64,000 bases of DNA from Anolis sagrei (Eukaryota; Chordata; Lepidosauria; Squamata; Anolidae). Shown here in pieces: positions 24,801-34,769 of this stretch. Where the stretch lies: positions 31,922,229 to 31,986,228 of the forward strand of contig NC_090021.1 of assembly GCF_037176765.1 (NCBI RefSeq). The letters are read 5' to 3'. The first letter of the stretch is position 1; the number at the start of each line of letters is the position of its first letter. The position numbers were made by a program, and so were the translations under genes. The notes under the pieces are model-generated. The model had not been told where the DNA came from, searched no databases, and worked only from the letters and a program-made list of their open reading frames with translations.

Positions 24801-26982
24801 TCCTTTGGCCAACTGAATTGCCTAAACAGACTTCAAAAGCAACTACACACAAAGTTTGTAATAGTTATTTGAACAGGATAGAGCTAGATGGGTGTAGGAG
24901 TAATTAGAAAACTTAACACATCTTGAGCAAGATGATTAAGGAGGGCAAAAATCACTTTGTGACTTAATCCTAATTCAATGCTGGTGCAAACAATCTTTTT
25001 TTAGTTTACAAATTATAACATTTCACAACACAGAGACAGACGGACTTACATACTAAAATAGACTGATTACTTCAACAAGGTATGTTCCCAACTTTTATTT
25101 TTCTATATATTCCTCAAAAGATTAATAGTTCATAAGACACGGTTGACCAGAATGTAGAGATATGGGAAATCAACTGAATTCCTCAAAATCAGTGTTCATC
25201 TGGAAAATAGATAAGGAAAGGAGAATTTCTTAGCTTGAATTATAAATAAATAAATACATAAATAAAATAATTAGATCAGGATTGCTGAAGATGAAAGGAG
25301 TGGGAGAGTAATTATTTAAATGTTTATTTTGTGGTCCAGTTTCACAACTGTTTGGGCAATATGTCTTGTTGAATTCATGGGAGAACTTTATAGTTTGGGT
25401 ATTTTGTGGGAATTCTGGATTCTGATTTCTTTAATTGTTCATACATCCTTTATCCATTCCAGCAGAACATTACTGTTTTGTTAACGTGTTCAGTAAGCAT
25501 ATACACTCTTGAACAAAACTTAAATCTGTAGAATTTGGAGCTCAACAATAATATCCTGAGTGTTCTTCTAAAAGAGAAACAAAAGTAAATAGGAATCCAT
25601 AAGAGGGATAAAAATGTCTAATTATTTTGCATTTCCTGTAAAAATCCATTTTTGTTTGGAAACAGCATGCGGATTTCAAGGAGCTGAAACTATTGTTACC
25701 CATGCATTCATAGCTAGAATTTGACTTTAAAGTTTCTGTTGATATTTTATTCTGTTTGTTCAGGCACCATTTGATCATAGTGCCAAGTAGTTGATTATTC
25801 TGTAAACTCTTGGGTGGATTAGCCACAGGGGCATCTCTGCATATATGCATCATACAAATTTCTGCTATTGACCTGAACCTTCATAGGTGTATTTGCTTTG
25901 CCTTTTTAGGTGTCCGCAAATATGGTAAAGATTTTCAAGCTATTGCTGATGTAATTGGCAACAAGACTGTTGGTCAAGTGAAGAACTTCTTTGTAAACTA
26001 CAGGCGTCGGTTTAACTTAGAGGAGGTATTGCAGGAATGGGAAGCAGAACAAGGAACCCTGGCTTCTAATGGTGATGCCTCTGCTTTAGGGGAGGACACA
26101 AAAAATACTAATGTGCCATCAGGAAAGAGCACTGATGAAGAAGATGAGGTGTGTTTTTATGTACCTGATCTTTAGTAAGCATGAGTTCAGGAATGGCATT
26201 AAACTTCATATCGTAAAATGTAATATTTAACTTGAAGTGGAATGCTGAGCCACCAGCTGAGGAAGCTTGTAATATCTTGGTACTTAGAGTCACCTACTGA
26301 CCGTGCACCATTCATTCAATGGGGCTTGTGGTAACAGAAAGTTTAGAGAACTGGGCTGCCCCTTTCTCTTACCACAGTTTGTGAAAGAAAAAAAATGACA
26401 AAAAAACCACTAAGCAATGCTGATTTTTTTAAAAAAACTTTATTTACTTTTCTTTTTAAAGTACTTGATATTTTTCTTTTGTTATTAAGCTGCTAGAAAT
26501 GTTTACTTTCAAGGAAGGGTATCATGGCCTCCAGTGTGGATAAACTAACTGTATTTCCTTCATTCTGGGTGACAGCCCAAACTGTATGAAGCAACAGGGT
26601 GGCTGCTTTTACATATCTGTATCACTTTCATTTATAGGCTCCGGTTCCACCAACCCCTCAGTGCCTAGGGCCTTCTCCGCCTGTCCAGCCACCTGCTCCA
26701 ACACCAGCAACCCCTGCAACCACATTGAACCAGCCTCCTCCGTTACTTCGTCCCACCCTCCCAGCAGCTCCAGCTCTCCATCGTCAGCCTCCGCCACTTC
26801 AGCAACAGGCTCGGTTTATTCAGCCACGGCCAACCCTCAACCAACCCCCTCCGCCGCTTATCCGCCCAGCTAATTCCATGCCTCCTCGTCTAAACCCAAG
26901 ACCAGCATTATCTTCCACCGGTGGCCCACAGCCACCATCGCTTATTGGAATCCAGACAGAATCACAGTCACCTCTGCACTAA
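6675..26982 (+). CDS. RCOR3: REST corepressor 3, complete 12-exon coding region
   Basis: CoREST-family scaffold of nuclear histone deacetylase/LSD1-type complexes; RCOR3 is reported to dampen LSD1 activity on nucleosomes relative to RCOR1. Coding exons: 6675-6873, 10159-10215, 13185-13262, 14154-14206, 16479-16640, 17499-17623, 19193-19271, 20330-20548, 22662-22739, 23726-23783, 25910-26148, 26638-26982. They sum to 1692 nt (563 residues plus stop) with GT-AG junctions and a continuous frame. Domain order: Gly-rich N-terminus (1-66), ELM2 (about 69-150), SANT1 (about 156-202, begins DEWTVEDK), acidic linker, coiled-coil region (about 300-350), SANT2 (about 357-405, begins ARWTTEEQ), Pro-rich tail (450-563). 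RCOR3 rather than RCOR1 is chosen from the MPGMMEKG start, the [19 protein letters not shown] block, the [18 protein letters not shown] segment and the long Pro-rich C-terminus ending in QSPLH, which RCOR1 lacks. TRAF5 downstream supports this. Confidence 0.95.
7084..8530. repeat. minisatellite array in RCOR3 intron 1
   Basis: About 27 tandem units of roughly 40-60 bp. The core is ATAACCCAGGATTTGCC, then TTTGAGGTGTCTGTGGGCC, then a variable AT-rich TGATA...TATTATCT. Four short units near 7235-7490 lack about 12 bp (the TGCCTTTGAGG part). Units diverge from one another but the register never breaks. Confidence 0.95.
8535..9160 (-). mobile_element. L2-type LINE, endonuclease to mid-ORF2 fragment
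   Basis: The minus strand encodes [13 protein letters not shown]...[15 protein letters not shown] (end of the APE endonuclease region of L2 elements), then a linker region ([13 protein letters not shown]). Frames shift; dead copy. Confidence 0.8.
9164..9442. repeat. three-copy tandem repeat
   Basis: Imperfect units of about 75-115 bp start near 9164, 9281 and 9357. Shared blocks are ACTTTAATNCAAAGACTGG, GTGATTCTGGTTATATT and TTTAATGGTTCTGGCA. Confidence 0.75.
9445..10158. other. rest of RCOR3 intron 1
   Basis: An ORF at 9454-9771 has no recognisable domain and no family resemblance. No repeat identified. Confidence 0.4.
10159..10215 (+). CDS. RCOR3: RCOR3 exon 2, start of ELM2
   Basis: Encodes [20 protein letters not shown] across the junctions. 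Acceptor TTGCAG, donor GTAAAT. Confidence 0.93.
11189..11250 (+). mobile_element. CR1 3' terminal fragment
   Basis: Contains GGCAAGGGATTGGACTGG and TGTCTCTTCCAAC, the last part of CR1 3' UTRs. Confidence 0.65.
12568..12599. repeat. perfect hairpin, 14-bp stem, 4-nt loop
   Basis: CACAACCCTCACAT, loop GAAG, then the exact reverse complement. Confidence 0.9.
13185..13262 (+). CDS. RCOR3: RCOR3 exon 3, ELM2
   Basis: Encodes [20 protein letters not shown] and the following ISDAK. Acceptor TCCTAG, donor GTAAGT. Confidence 0.95.
14154..14206 (+). CDS. RCOR3: RCOR3 exon 4, ELM2
   Basis: Encodes [18 protein letters not shown]. Acceptor CACAG, donor GTAAGA. Confidence 0.95.
14425..15925 (+). mobile_element. 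CR1 LINE in RCOR3 intron 4
   Basis: 5'-truncated copy with reverse-transcriptase motifs ([46 protein letters not shown]) spread over different frames, then the CR1 3' UTR ending TATGATTCTATGATTC. Interrupted by a 72-bp insertion at 15231-15302. Confidence 0.93.
15231..15302 (+). mobile_element. very short LINE-tail insertion inside CR1
   Basis: TAAGCCGCTCTGAGCCCCAG...TAAATAAATA is the extreme 3' tail of an L2-like element. Removing it restores the CR1 reading AACAATGTGATG. A 4-bp AATG duplication is likely. Confidence 0.75.
15926..16478. other. rest of RCOR3 intron 4
   Basis: Nothing identified. Confidence 0.4.
16479..16640 (+). CDS. RCOR3: RCOR3 exon 5, end of ELM2 and first half of SANT1
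   Basis: 54 codons: the [20 protein letters not shown] block, then SANT1 from [15 protein letters not shown] through HRIQQM. Acceptor is TTTAAG, weaker than its neighbours; donor GTAACA. Confidence 0.95.
16641..17498. other. RCOR3 intron 5
   Basis: AT-rich; possible antisense LINE tail remnant at 17236-17285 (TTTATATGCCACCTTTCCC). Nothing else identified. Confidence 0.4.
17499..17623 (+). CDS. RCOR3: RCOR3 exon 6, second half of SANT1
   Basis: Encodes [18 protein letters not shown] and the following basic [18 protein letters not shown]. Acceptor TTTAG, donor GTAAGA. Confidence 0.95.
18081..18375. mobile_element. Penelope-like repeat, inverted pair
   Basis: Two copies of one repeat end facing each other: 18083-18238 reads on the minus strand and 18238-18375 on the plus strand. 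The family is the one with hammerhead-like cores at 40868-40967; both cores here are decayed. Family assignment rests on the ribozyme-like motif and is inference. Confidence 0.6.
19193..19271 (+). CDS. RCOR3: RCOR3 exon 7, acidic linker
   Basis: Encodes [20 protein letters not shown] and KKETKKE. Acceptor CTTCAG, donor GTAATG. Confidence 0.93.
19272..20329. other. RCOR3 intron 7
   Basis: Nothing identified. Confidence 0.4.
20330..20548 (+). CDS. RCOR3: RCOR3 exon 8, linker and start of coiled coil
   Basis: 73 codons including [18 protein letters not shown], the [17 protein letters not shown] block and [14 protein letters not shown], which begins the coiled-coil segment. Donor GTATTT. Confidence 0.95.
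21017..21080 (-). mobile_element. LINE 3' tail fragment
   Basis: TTATTTACTTTATTCCTATC and AAGGACTCAAGGCAGC are the reverse complement of an L2-like tail. Confidence 0.55.
21940..22570 (+). mobile_element. possible DIRS/LTR-kin fossil fragment
   Basis: A stretch reading [15 protein letters not shown] resembles a gag-type zinc-knuckle region of DIRS-like elements. Old, short and broken; family uncertain. Confidence 0.25.
22662..22739 (+). CDS. RCOR3: RCOR3 exon 9, coiled coil
   Basis: Encodes [20 protein letters not shown] and EFKPLE. Acceptor TTCAAG, donor GTAAGT. Confidence 0.94.
23025..23115 (+). mobile_element. LINE (L2-like) 3' tail
   Basis: GGGCCACTTTGAGTCCCCCT, then GTATACAAAT and an AATAAATAAAT tail. 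Confidence 0.65.
23331..23640 (+). mobile_element. DNA-transposon-like interspersed repeat
   Basis: Begins ACAGTCAGTCCCCAAGTTGC; a related copy begins at 57481. Family not assigned. Confidence 0.5.
23726..23783 (+). CDS. RCOR3: RCOR3 exon 10, start of SANT2
   Basis: Encodes [19 protein letters not shown]. Acceptor AATAG, donor GTACAT. Confidence 0.95.
23879..24004. mobile_element. hAT MITE, palindromic, with perfect target duplication
   Basis: 126-bp element with TIRs CAGTGGTTCTCAACCTGTGG / reverse complement. Flanked by an exact 8-bp duplication GTTTAGAA (23871-23878, 24005-24012). Confidence 0.95.
24509..24546 (+). mobile_element. Penelope-like repeat tail fragment
   Basis: CCCAGTGATTCCGGTCATGA followed by AAGCCTTCAACAACAC, the distal end of the repeat at 40788-41015. 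Confidence 0.55.
24600..25909. other. rest of RCOR3 intron 10
   Basis: AT-rich; short TAAA-type simple repeat near 25240-25272. Nothing else identified. Confidence 0.4.
25910..26148 (+). CDS. RCOR3: RCOR3 exon 11, rest of SANT2
   Basis: Encodes [20 protein letters not shown] and [20 protein letters not shown], then an acidic stretch ending TDEEDE. Acceptor TTTTTAG, donor GTGTGT. Confidence 0.95.
26638..26982 (+). CDS. RCOR3: RCOR3 exon 12, Pro-rich C-terminus and stop
   Basis: 114 residues rich in Pro/Leu/Gln ([20 protein letters not shown], later [16 protein letters not shown]), ending QSPLH-TAA. This tail is characteristic of the long RCOR3 isoform and absent from RCOR1. Reading into intron 11 would instead give a stop after YVPDL, so an alternative shorter C-terminus is possible. 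Confidence 0.93.
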   Translation, partial: APVPPTPQCLGPSPPVQPPAPTPATPATTLNQPPPLLRPTLPAAPALHRQPPPLQQQARFIQPRPTLNQPPPPLIRPANSMPPRLNPRPALSSTGGPQPPSLIGIQTESQSPLH

Positions 26983-29312
26983 AGACGTAAGGCAGGAACT
27001 ATGGCAGACAGCAAAATGGTATCAGTGTCTATTTTTCCTGAAGTAGGGAGGGGAGGGAAAGAAAGCCTTTTCATAGTATTTAAGCCAGTCTTACGCAAAA
27101 GAGCAGTCTTACGCAAAAGAGAAATTAATGAATGGCCATCTGTATGAAAGAAACTTCATGCAGTAGATTGTTACAGCAAAACCATGTCTACGATGTCAGC
27201 CTTTTTGGCACAGCTAATGTCTTTAGAAAAGAAAAGGCTCCATGCACTAAGACTTCAACTGATTTTTACTCTTATTTATTTTATAAAATTATTTCTATTC
27301 AGCTACATGGAAACCAACCATCTGGAGAGGGTAAGAGTTTCAACTTCAGTTTTGAAGTGGGCTGTGTAAACCTGATATATTGGGGAAATTATTTTTACAT
27401 TTTCCTATGTTAGGAGCACAAGCATTACAAACCTGCCATTCAGATTTTGACAGATGATCTAATCATACATTTTTAGGCTCGTATTTTCTAGATTTCTTTA
27501 TAAATTGTTTTCCTTCAGTATACCTGTAGGAAACGTCTCATGGAAGATTTGCAAAACTATGGTACAAAATAGCTTAAACCTATATTTCTTGTCTTCTGAT
27601 ACTGGAAGCATGATTTGCCAGTGCAAGATCTATGTTAAGCAATGGATGAGCCAGCATCATTGCTTTTATGTCCAACAAAGAAATTGCCGTCTTTTAAAAA
27701 TAATCTTTGTAGTATAACTTTTTATCTGAAATTTTATTCTATTATCTAATATCTGGCAATAAGGATTAGCAAGGAATGGCCTGCTTAATTCTGCAGCTGC
27801 AACATCATTGTGGAAACAGTCAAATGTTAAGAATGGCATTGTTTCATTCTCAGGCTGTCTTAGGCCGTTTTTGGTTTTCCTTGCCAGAGCATCCCCTATT
27901 TCCCCTTTTTTATTTGGTATTATAAAACAGATACCAAATCATGCTTTACTTCAATCAGGAAACAATTGCATCTCAGCATTAGGTTGCTTAGCTTCATTTT
28001 GAGTGAGAAATGCAAAGCTATTGAAGCCTTCTGCCTCCATGAAAACATGTGCATTTCTCCTTTAGTGCCCAACTGACTTCTCCACTTTCTACAGAGTAGT
28101 GGTGTTTTAACATTCAAAGTTTAAGGTGATTTCATGTGCAGCAAAGTTGTACCAACCTTTTATGTACTGCATTTCACAGTTTTGAGTGTCACAACTTTTA
28201 GACTTAGCCATTAAATGGAATTAGCCATTGACTTTCAATTTTTAATTTAAAAAAGAAATCTTATTTCAATAGGTCTTCCTTTAGTTTGTAGTATATTACA
28301 TACAATGTCCCTTTGTACTCTCTCTCTAGTCATGATATTTGATTTTCAATACTGGCTTTTCACAGGAAGAAATGCAATGCTGTCATTTGCCAGAATTCTT
28401 GGTACTTTATGACGTTAGAACTTTGGTTCTAAGGTCAGCATTAACCCTCTGAATTTATCCATTCTCTCAAACCTGTTTGTACATTTTGGCATAACTCTTT
28501 AAATACCAAACTATTAACGATGCATTTTCAGTATTTAAGTATGTAGATCAGGTCTCCCAGTGACTGTATTGTCCTTTTTTGCTAACTTTTTGTCTTGTCT
28601 CTTGTCGCTAGAACTTCCGTATACAGAAGGTTGGGTGCTGCCATGCAGATGGCAATTTTAGACTATCAAACCGTAACTGGGCAGTTGTGTTTTTGGGTGA
28701 GATAGGTATGTAGTGTAATATTGCTTTACATACGCTATGCCACAAAGTAACGAAATGTTTAGCATTTGTAGTACTGAATATGTACATAGCAAAATGTTGT
28801 CCTTTTAAAAAAAATTGTGTGCTTTCCAAATTATGTGCATACAGCTTGCACGTCCTGTTTTGGGTAGGGGGTTGTGTTAAGCAGTGTTTTTTGCCTGGAA
28901 GAGTGATATGCTTGCTGCTTAATCAAAGAATTAAAGTTTCCAAGGAATCTGTGTCTATTTTTATGTACATTGTAATGGTTTAAAACGTTTAGAGCCCGTA
29001 TACTGTGATTCTCTTCTAAATTCATTTATATTTTTTTAAAGATTAGAAATAAAACTATATGATTTTTCATTTGAAAGGGGTTTTCCTTTTTTGCCATACT
29101 ATTAAAAATCCAACTTGACTTTGTACTGTTGATACAAACCAAAATTCTATTCATTATAGTTTACTTTTTGTCACTTTATGAAATGTAAAATGTTGCACTC
29201 CCTTTAAGTTGGGCAGAGAAAATATTTCTTACATTGGTTTTGACAAATGTAACTTTACAGCTCCTTTTATGTACAGTTTTTCAGTTACAATAAAGAAATA
29301 TAAAAACTTTTA
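26983..29312 (+). other. RCOR3: RCOR3 3' UTR
   Basis: AT-rich sequence without obvious interspersed repeats, in contrast to both flanks, from the stop to a polyadenylation site. An 18-bp segment is duplicated in tandem near 27089-27122. Several short ORFs here are not credible genes. Confidence 0.7.
29289..29294 (+). terminator. RCOR3: RCOR3 polyadenylation signal
   Basis: AATAAA followed about 40 nt later by a GT/T-rich element (GTGTGTATATTTTGG). An earlier AATAAA at 29048-29053 could give a shorter form. The L2 tail beginning near 29600 bounds the transcript from the right. Confidence 0.65.
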
Positions 29313-29599
29313 ATGAATGGCCATTTTAAAAGCCCGTGTGTATATTTTGGACAAAATTCTGGTTGGGGAAAAGGGTTGGGGGAGGAGTCAATTGTTCTGC
29401 CTTATTTTAAACTGGAATTCTTACATAGGTACCTTTTTAGTGATATGTAAATGAAAAATCACGGAATACTACATTTTTGTATAAGTATATCCTTTTCTCT
29501 TTTTTTTTGAAAAATGTAAAACCTTTTACAACATAATGGAAAATAAAACAAATACAGGATCACTTAATGGCTAAGGTGGGATAGGTTGAATCCACTACA

Positions 29600-29670
29600 C
29601 TGTCCCTGAGTCCCCCTTGGGGAGATAGAGCAGTATACAAATAAAGTTTTATTATTATAATATTAATACT
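29600..29670 (+). mobile_element. LINE (L2-like) 3' tail
   Basis: CTGAGTCCCCCTTGGGGAGA, GTATACAAATAAAG, then TTATTATTA. Confidence 0.65.
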
Positions 29671-29803
29671 TATAACAACAATCAAGTATCATATAGCATC
29701 AAGAACAGCAATAAAGAATTCTTGAAATACATCTGGAGCAGGAGCTTGACAAGGAAGGCATCCGTAACAATTAGTGACAATAAAATTATATGATTATTTA
29801 AGG

Positions 29804-30576
29804 CAGTGGTTCCTAATCTGTGGTCTGTGGACCACCAGTGTTCCGCAAGAACTAAAATATAGTCTGGGGCCTCATAATTACTACACCATTGCAAAACCCT
29901 CTAATGTGCTAAGGCTTATTAAATATGGTTTTCTGTGGGTGAGCAGATGGCAACTACTGGATGGCATATTTTCTGTATAAGAAACTAGAGTTGATGTGGT
30001 CTATCTAATGTAGTTTTCTGCAAAACGAATCTAAAGTTGACCAAAACCGATTCCTAACCCTTTTGGTACTAATGTTGGAGAGTAGTCCCTGGTCAAGTCC
30101 AGAGGAGGGCAACTAAAATGATCAAGGGTCTGGAGAGCAAGCCCTATGAAGAGTAGCTTAAGAAGCTGGGCATGTTTAGCCTGAAGAAGAGAAGGCTGAG
30201 AGGAGATATGATAGCCATGTATAAATATGTGAGAGGAAGCCACAGGGAGGAGGGAGCAAGCTTGTTTTCTGCTTCCCTGGAGACTAGGACACGAAACAAT
30301 GGCTTCAAACTACAAGAAAGAAGATTCCATCTGAACATGAGGAAGAACTTCCTGACTGTGAGAGCCGTTCAGCAGTGGAACTCTGTGCCCTGGAGTGTGG
30401 TGGCTTCTTTGGAAGCTTTCAAACAGAGGCTGGATGGCCATCTGTCAGGGGTGATTTGAATGCAATATTCCTGCTTCTTGGCAGGAGGTTGGACTAGATA
30501 GCCCATGAGGTCTCTTCCAACTCTTTGATTCTATGATTCAAGTGTTCCCTGGTCAAAAAAAGATTAAGAACTACTG
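29804..30576 (+). mobile_element. hAT element split by a CR1 insertion
   Basis: Left TIR CAGTGGTTCCTAATCTG, right end AAGAACTACTG. Target duplication ATTTAAGG / ATGTAAGG (29796-29803, 30577-30584). Uninterrupted relatives: 34284-34627 and 41108-41445. Confidence 0.85.
30097..30538 (+). mobile_element. CR1 3' end inside the hAT element
   Basis: Starts at GTCCAGAGGAGGGCAAC and ends TTTGATTCTATGATTC. Flanked by a 16-bp imperfect duplication of the hAT sequence (30081-30096 and 30541-30556, 14/16). Confidence 0.9.
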
Positions 30577-30584
30577 ATGTAAGG

Positions 30585-31300
30585 GGATTACATAGAAGGT
30601 GGGTGAATGTATTTCAATTGTCTTAATTGTAGAAAGTATAAGATTGTTATATATGCCTCAGTTGATACTTTGAAGAAGAGACTCTACAGAACTCTACTCT
30701 ACTGGAGTTCTAGACCAAGAGTAATCAGCTGTGAAAAACAGGAGGTCACATTACTCTCTAGCCACCTGTGATGCACACCATTTTCACCCTTCTGCCCCAC
30801 ACCAATATTGTGGGGTCCTCCAATTTATGTTGTCTTTAAATGGCCAATAGTCATACCCTCCAAAAGATTCTAGATGCTCCTGTGTTCTGTTGATGACTTA
30901 AGCATACACATCCTCTCCTGTTTTTAGATCTGCATGCATCTTTTAAAAAAATGAGAGGACAAAAATATCAGAGAAATGGCAGTATCACCCTGGAAGTGTA
31001 TTTGCATTTTGAGGTTCAAAAATATTTGTGGAGACCTCCAAAACTAAAGGGGAAGCTTGTGGGCACTTGGAGGTATCAAAATGGCCCTGGGGAACTGCAC
31101 GCAGGTGGTACTATCCCACTTCTGTTCTCGACCATGTTGACAAGCTGAAGATAAATAACAGGATACACATTTTATCTACATGAGAGTTTGTGAATGCAAA
31201 ATTGTTGATCTCATATCAAAATATGTAACTTGTCTCAGGTCAGCCTCTGTAGAGACAACTGGAGATTGGCCGATACATTTTTTTTAAAGTGGGTATAGTA
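30585..31300. other. intergenic sequence, nothing identified
   Basis: No gene or repeat family recognised; a 65-codon ORF at 30951-31148 has no domain. Confidence 0.4.
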
Positions 31301-31310
31301 AATTATTGGC

Positions 31311-31404
31311 CTGCTCTTCTATATGGTTCAAGATTGTAACCTTAAATAATACTTCTCACTAGTTTACCATGAAGGTTACAATCTTGAACCATATAGAAGA
31401 GCAG
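31311..31404. repeat. perfect 33-bp inverted repeat with 28-nt loop
   Basis: Arms 31311-31343 and 31372-31404 are exact reverse complements (33/33 by eye), starting CTGCTCTTCTATATGG. No TIR-like termini or target duplication is visible. Confidence 0.95.
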
Positions 31405-31935
31405 CCCACATTTGAAATACAATCTGGTTTATGTAGAATTACATCATTAACTTGTAAAAGTTCTTTTGAGTGCCACTAAGCTTGTCTGTTGAGTAGCTGA
31501 GGTTGCTTACTTTGAATTCCAGACGTCTTTTGATGGAACTCGGACACCAAATCCAAAAGTAATTACCACATAAGTTTTATTTAACCCAAAAGTGAATAGC
31601 ATCAGTATTAAGATTTACTGCCCCTTCACTTCATAGTCAAGAAATCAGATAAAAGACTAAGCTAGTAAGCTATGAAGGAACTAGATGAGATCCTCCAGTG
31701 TAAAAGTCTATAATTAAATACCAAATTCAGACTTTTCTATGTGCCATAATATTTCCTATTTCTGTTTATTGTCATATGTAAAGAGGCTTAGGACATTTAA
31801 CTTGAATTTGTTAGAGGCAGAATAAACTTCATGCTGCTGCCACCAGTAAAAGTAATATGCTGAGGTGATTCTCTAACTTATTTAGAAAATCTTCAATAAA
31901 ACTGCTTTCAATCTTTCTACACAGAGGCTCACGTG

Positions 31936-32400
31936 AGGCAGATGTTGTGAATAACAAACCAATGATGTTTATTGAAAGAACTTGAATAAATCAGGTACAA
32001 AGCTTAGCTGTTTCAAAGTATTGACACTAAAAGCTTGTGGTTACTTTAAACAGTAGAATTCTTAAACATTCTTGGTTACACATAAACACTTCACTCTTCC
32101 TCCACAGGAATCTAGCAGTCTTCGCACTGACTAGACTTATTTGACTACGAACAGTCCTCTCCCTAAGATCTGCTCCACTTCAGTATTCCAGCTATTTTTT
32201 CTCTAATAGCCCTCTGAATACTATACTAACCTACCCCTCCTAAAACCAGAGTCTACCTGACTCTCCAAAACAACAGAACCTATCTTTTCAACACCCTGAG
32301 CCAATCTCCCTGATAGGGTTTTCAAAACCTTCCCTCAAAGACCATTTTTTCTTTTTCCAAGTTAGGCTCCACCCACTCTGTCAGTAGTGGATTCACTACA
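31936..32400 (-). mobile_element. possible LTR-type fossil
   Basis: Reverse-oriented LTR-like composition with a TTTATTGAAAG signal region near the left edge and CTCCACCCACTCTGTCAG near the right. Family unassigned; age not determinable here. Confidence 0.3.
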
Positions 32401-32428
32401 TCTAACTAGTAGTGGATTCACTACATCA
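32383..32428. repeat. short tandem duplication
   Basis: AGTAGTGGATTCACTACATC occurs twice, separated by five bases. Confidence 0.85.
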
Positions 32429-32429
32429 T

Positions 32430-33400
32430 GAGACCTAGAAAATGAAAAATGGAAGAGGACTGACTCATTTGAAATGTACTGAAGGAGAATTCTGCAGATA
32501 TGGATAGTCAAAAAGACAATTGAAATGAGAACTACAGCAACTACAACTCCCAAATGACAAAATCGGGGTTGTTTTTGTTTTTTTAGTGATGGTCACTGCT
32601 TGGGTTAGTAGGTATTTTGTGGCCAAATTTGGCAGCAATTCGTCCAGCGGATTTTGAGTTATGATGTCACACAAACAGAAAAAAATTTAGCTCAGGGATG
32701 AATGGAAGTGAAGTGGCCATTATTTGCTGATGAAACCAAATTATTTAGGATGCTTTGAAGAAAAGCATCCTAAAGAGCTTCAAAAAGATTTCCCCAGATG
32801 GAGAATGGCAGTAAAATAGTAATGCACTTTGTGCTGTAATCACTGATCAAAAATAAATTGTGCTTAGAGCATGTGAATTGTAACTACAGTCCACTTTGCA
32901 GCCAAGGTATGTGTTACACAGGGGCTTTCCACCAAATGGACTCAAACTTTGTACAGTAGTGGTGATGTTTAATTTTTTAAGAATTCAAAATGTTTGAAAA
33001 GAAGGGGGAGGAAAATACGGTATGTGGCACCCTTATGATTAATTGGTTTTTATTTTAGCATGAGCTTTCATGGGTACAAACCCATGTCTTCAAATATTGT
33101 GCCAAGTAGTATTAAGCCTTCAGGTATTAAACATATTTATATCACTGTGAGAGTGGGATAGAATAGGATTCAAAAATGTTCAAATCCTTACAGTAGTTTG
33201 TTAGTGTTGATGTGTGAACACCATAAATCTGCTTATCAAAAGTCAGTTTCCCTGGGAAAATATTTGTTTTGTTATATGTGCACTAGCAAGGACTCTTGAA
33301 TATATTCATGTGCCATGAAGCCTTTGTCCTTGTTCTTACCTCTGCTAATGGTTTGGAATTTGTGAAGGTAATTCAATGCCGCTGTTTCTCTAGTATCCCT
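32430..33400. other. intergenic sequence, nothing identified
   Basis: AT-rich; no gene or clear repeat family. Confidence 0.4.
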
Positions 33401-33409
33401 TTGTAATGT

Positions 33410-33625
33410 TTTTGTTCAAGGACTGCAACAAGTCTTTAGCTTGAAAAGAAAGATGAGAGGGGACATGATAAAAGTCTGCAAAGTTCTCCATGGATGGGGG
33501 AAAAAATGTTCTCCCTCTTTCATAATAACAGAATCTGAGGTCATCCTGTGAAACAGATTGGAAAGAAACATAAAGCAGATAAACACAAGTACAGAGAAGT
33601 AGAATTCTCTGGAGCATGCACAAGA
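33410..33625 (+). mobile_element. CR1/L3-type LINE fragment
   Basis: AGCTTGAAAAGAAAGATGAG, GGGGACATGATAAAAGTC and GGTCATCCTGTGAAACAGAT follow the CR1/L3 3' consensus but differ from the CR1 subfamily at 5500-6295. Confidence 0.6.
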
Positions 33626-34283
33626 GCAATCCACTAAAAACTGGGTTATATCCTTACATGTTAGCTTCCAAGGCAATAACCACATGTTTCTTCAGTTTAT
33701 CTCCACTGACTCCACTTCTCCTTCAGTTTCTTTCCAGTCCTGCCTTGCTGGCCTGATGTGTCCACTGCTTTTCCCATCACTTACTTAAAAGTCCATTTCT
33801 CTACACCTTTTGAGATGAAGTGATGAGCCTTGATGAAATGTAGTTATTCAATACATTTGCGTACATTGAACTAACAGAAAGCAAAGGGGCCACTACCTCA
33901 GCCACCTATATGGGCAGTTTTGGGAATATTTCAGAATTCAAGATAATTGATGATCAACTTGTATAGTAATAAGGTGCAACCTGCACACCCTGTAAATGGG
34001 ACTTGTTCTGCTTAGTGAAGGGAAGACTGGGAAGTGTCATGATTATACTCTTTAAACACCCCAAGGACTGTCGCAGAGTGGAGTGCGCACTTGTTCTCTT
34101 GTCTTCCAATGTTGGAGATGTATGTACGTGCCCTTTACCTAGCTCTATTATTCTTTCTTAACAGTTACACGGCATTGCTTTTCCCACCCGAGGCTTAGCT
34201 TGCATCTTGTTGTTTGGTACAGTTTAATGTACTTTACTTTTAGAATGTATGTATCCACTACCTGCTATTCAGTGACTTTAAGG

Positions 34284-34627
34284 CAGTTGTTCCCAACCTG
34301 TGATCCGTGGTCCACCAGTGATCTGCAAGAACTAAAATATGGTCCGTGGCCTCACCATTACAATGAAAGCGACTGATCTCATGAAACCCTCTTACAGTGC
34401 TGAGGTTTTCTGTGGGAAGCAGATAGCGACTACAGGATGGCATGTGTTCTGAATCAGAAACTTGAGCTGATGTGGTCTATCCAATGCAATTTTCTGAATC
34501 GGCACCCCAAATAACTAAACTAAATCTAAAGTTGAACAAAAATTTATTCGTAATCGTTTTGGTACTAATGTTGGAGAGTGGTCCCTGGTTAAAGTGGTCC
34601 CTGGTCAAGTAAGGCTGGGAACCACTG
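34284..34627 (+). mobile_element. hAT element, uninterrupted
   Basis: CAGTTGTTCCCAACCTGTG ... GGCTGGGAACCACTG. Same family as 29804-30576. Confidence 0.8.
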
Positions 34628-34769
34628 CTCTAGGATAAGTAATATCAGGATCTGAAGTTATTCTTTATTATTTTTGTTTACATTCTGGCATTATTTCCAG
34701 ACTTGAAATCAAAACTAGCATGTTTCTTTTATTATAAGATAGAAAATGCCTACATCCTTGAATTAACAA

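Noticed and set aside
26149-26175. Read-through of RCOR3 exon 11 as the main C-terminus
   Set aside because: A consensus donor and a well-matching exon 12 make the spliced form the better model; it remains possible as a minor isoform.
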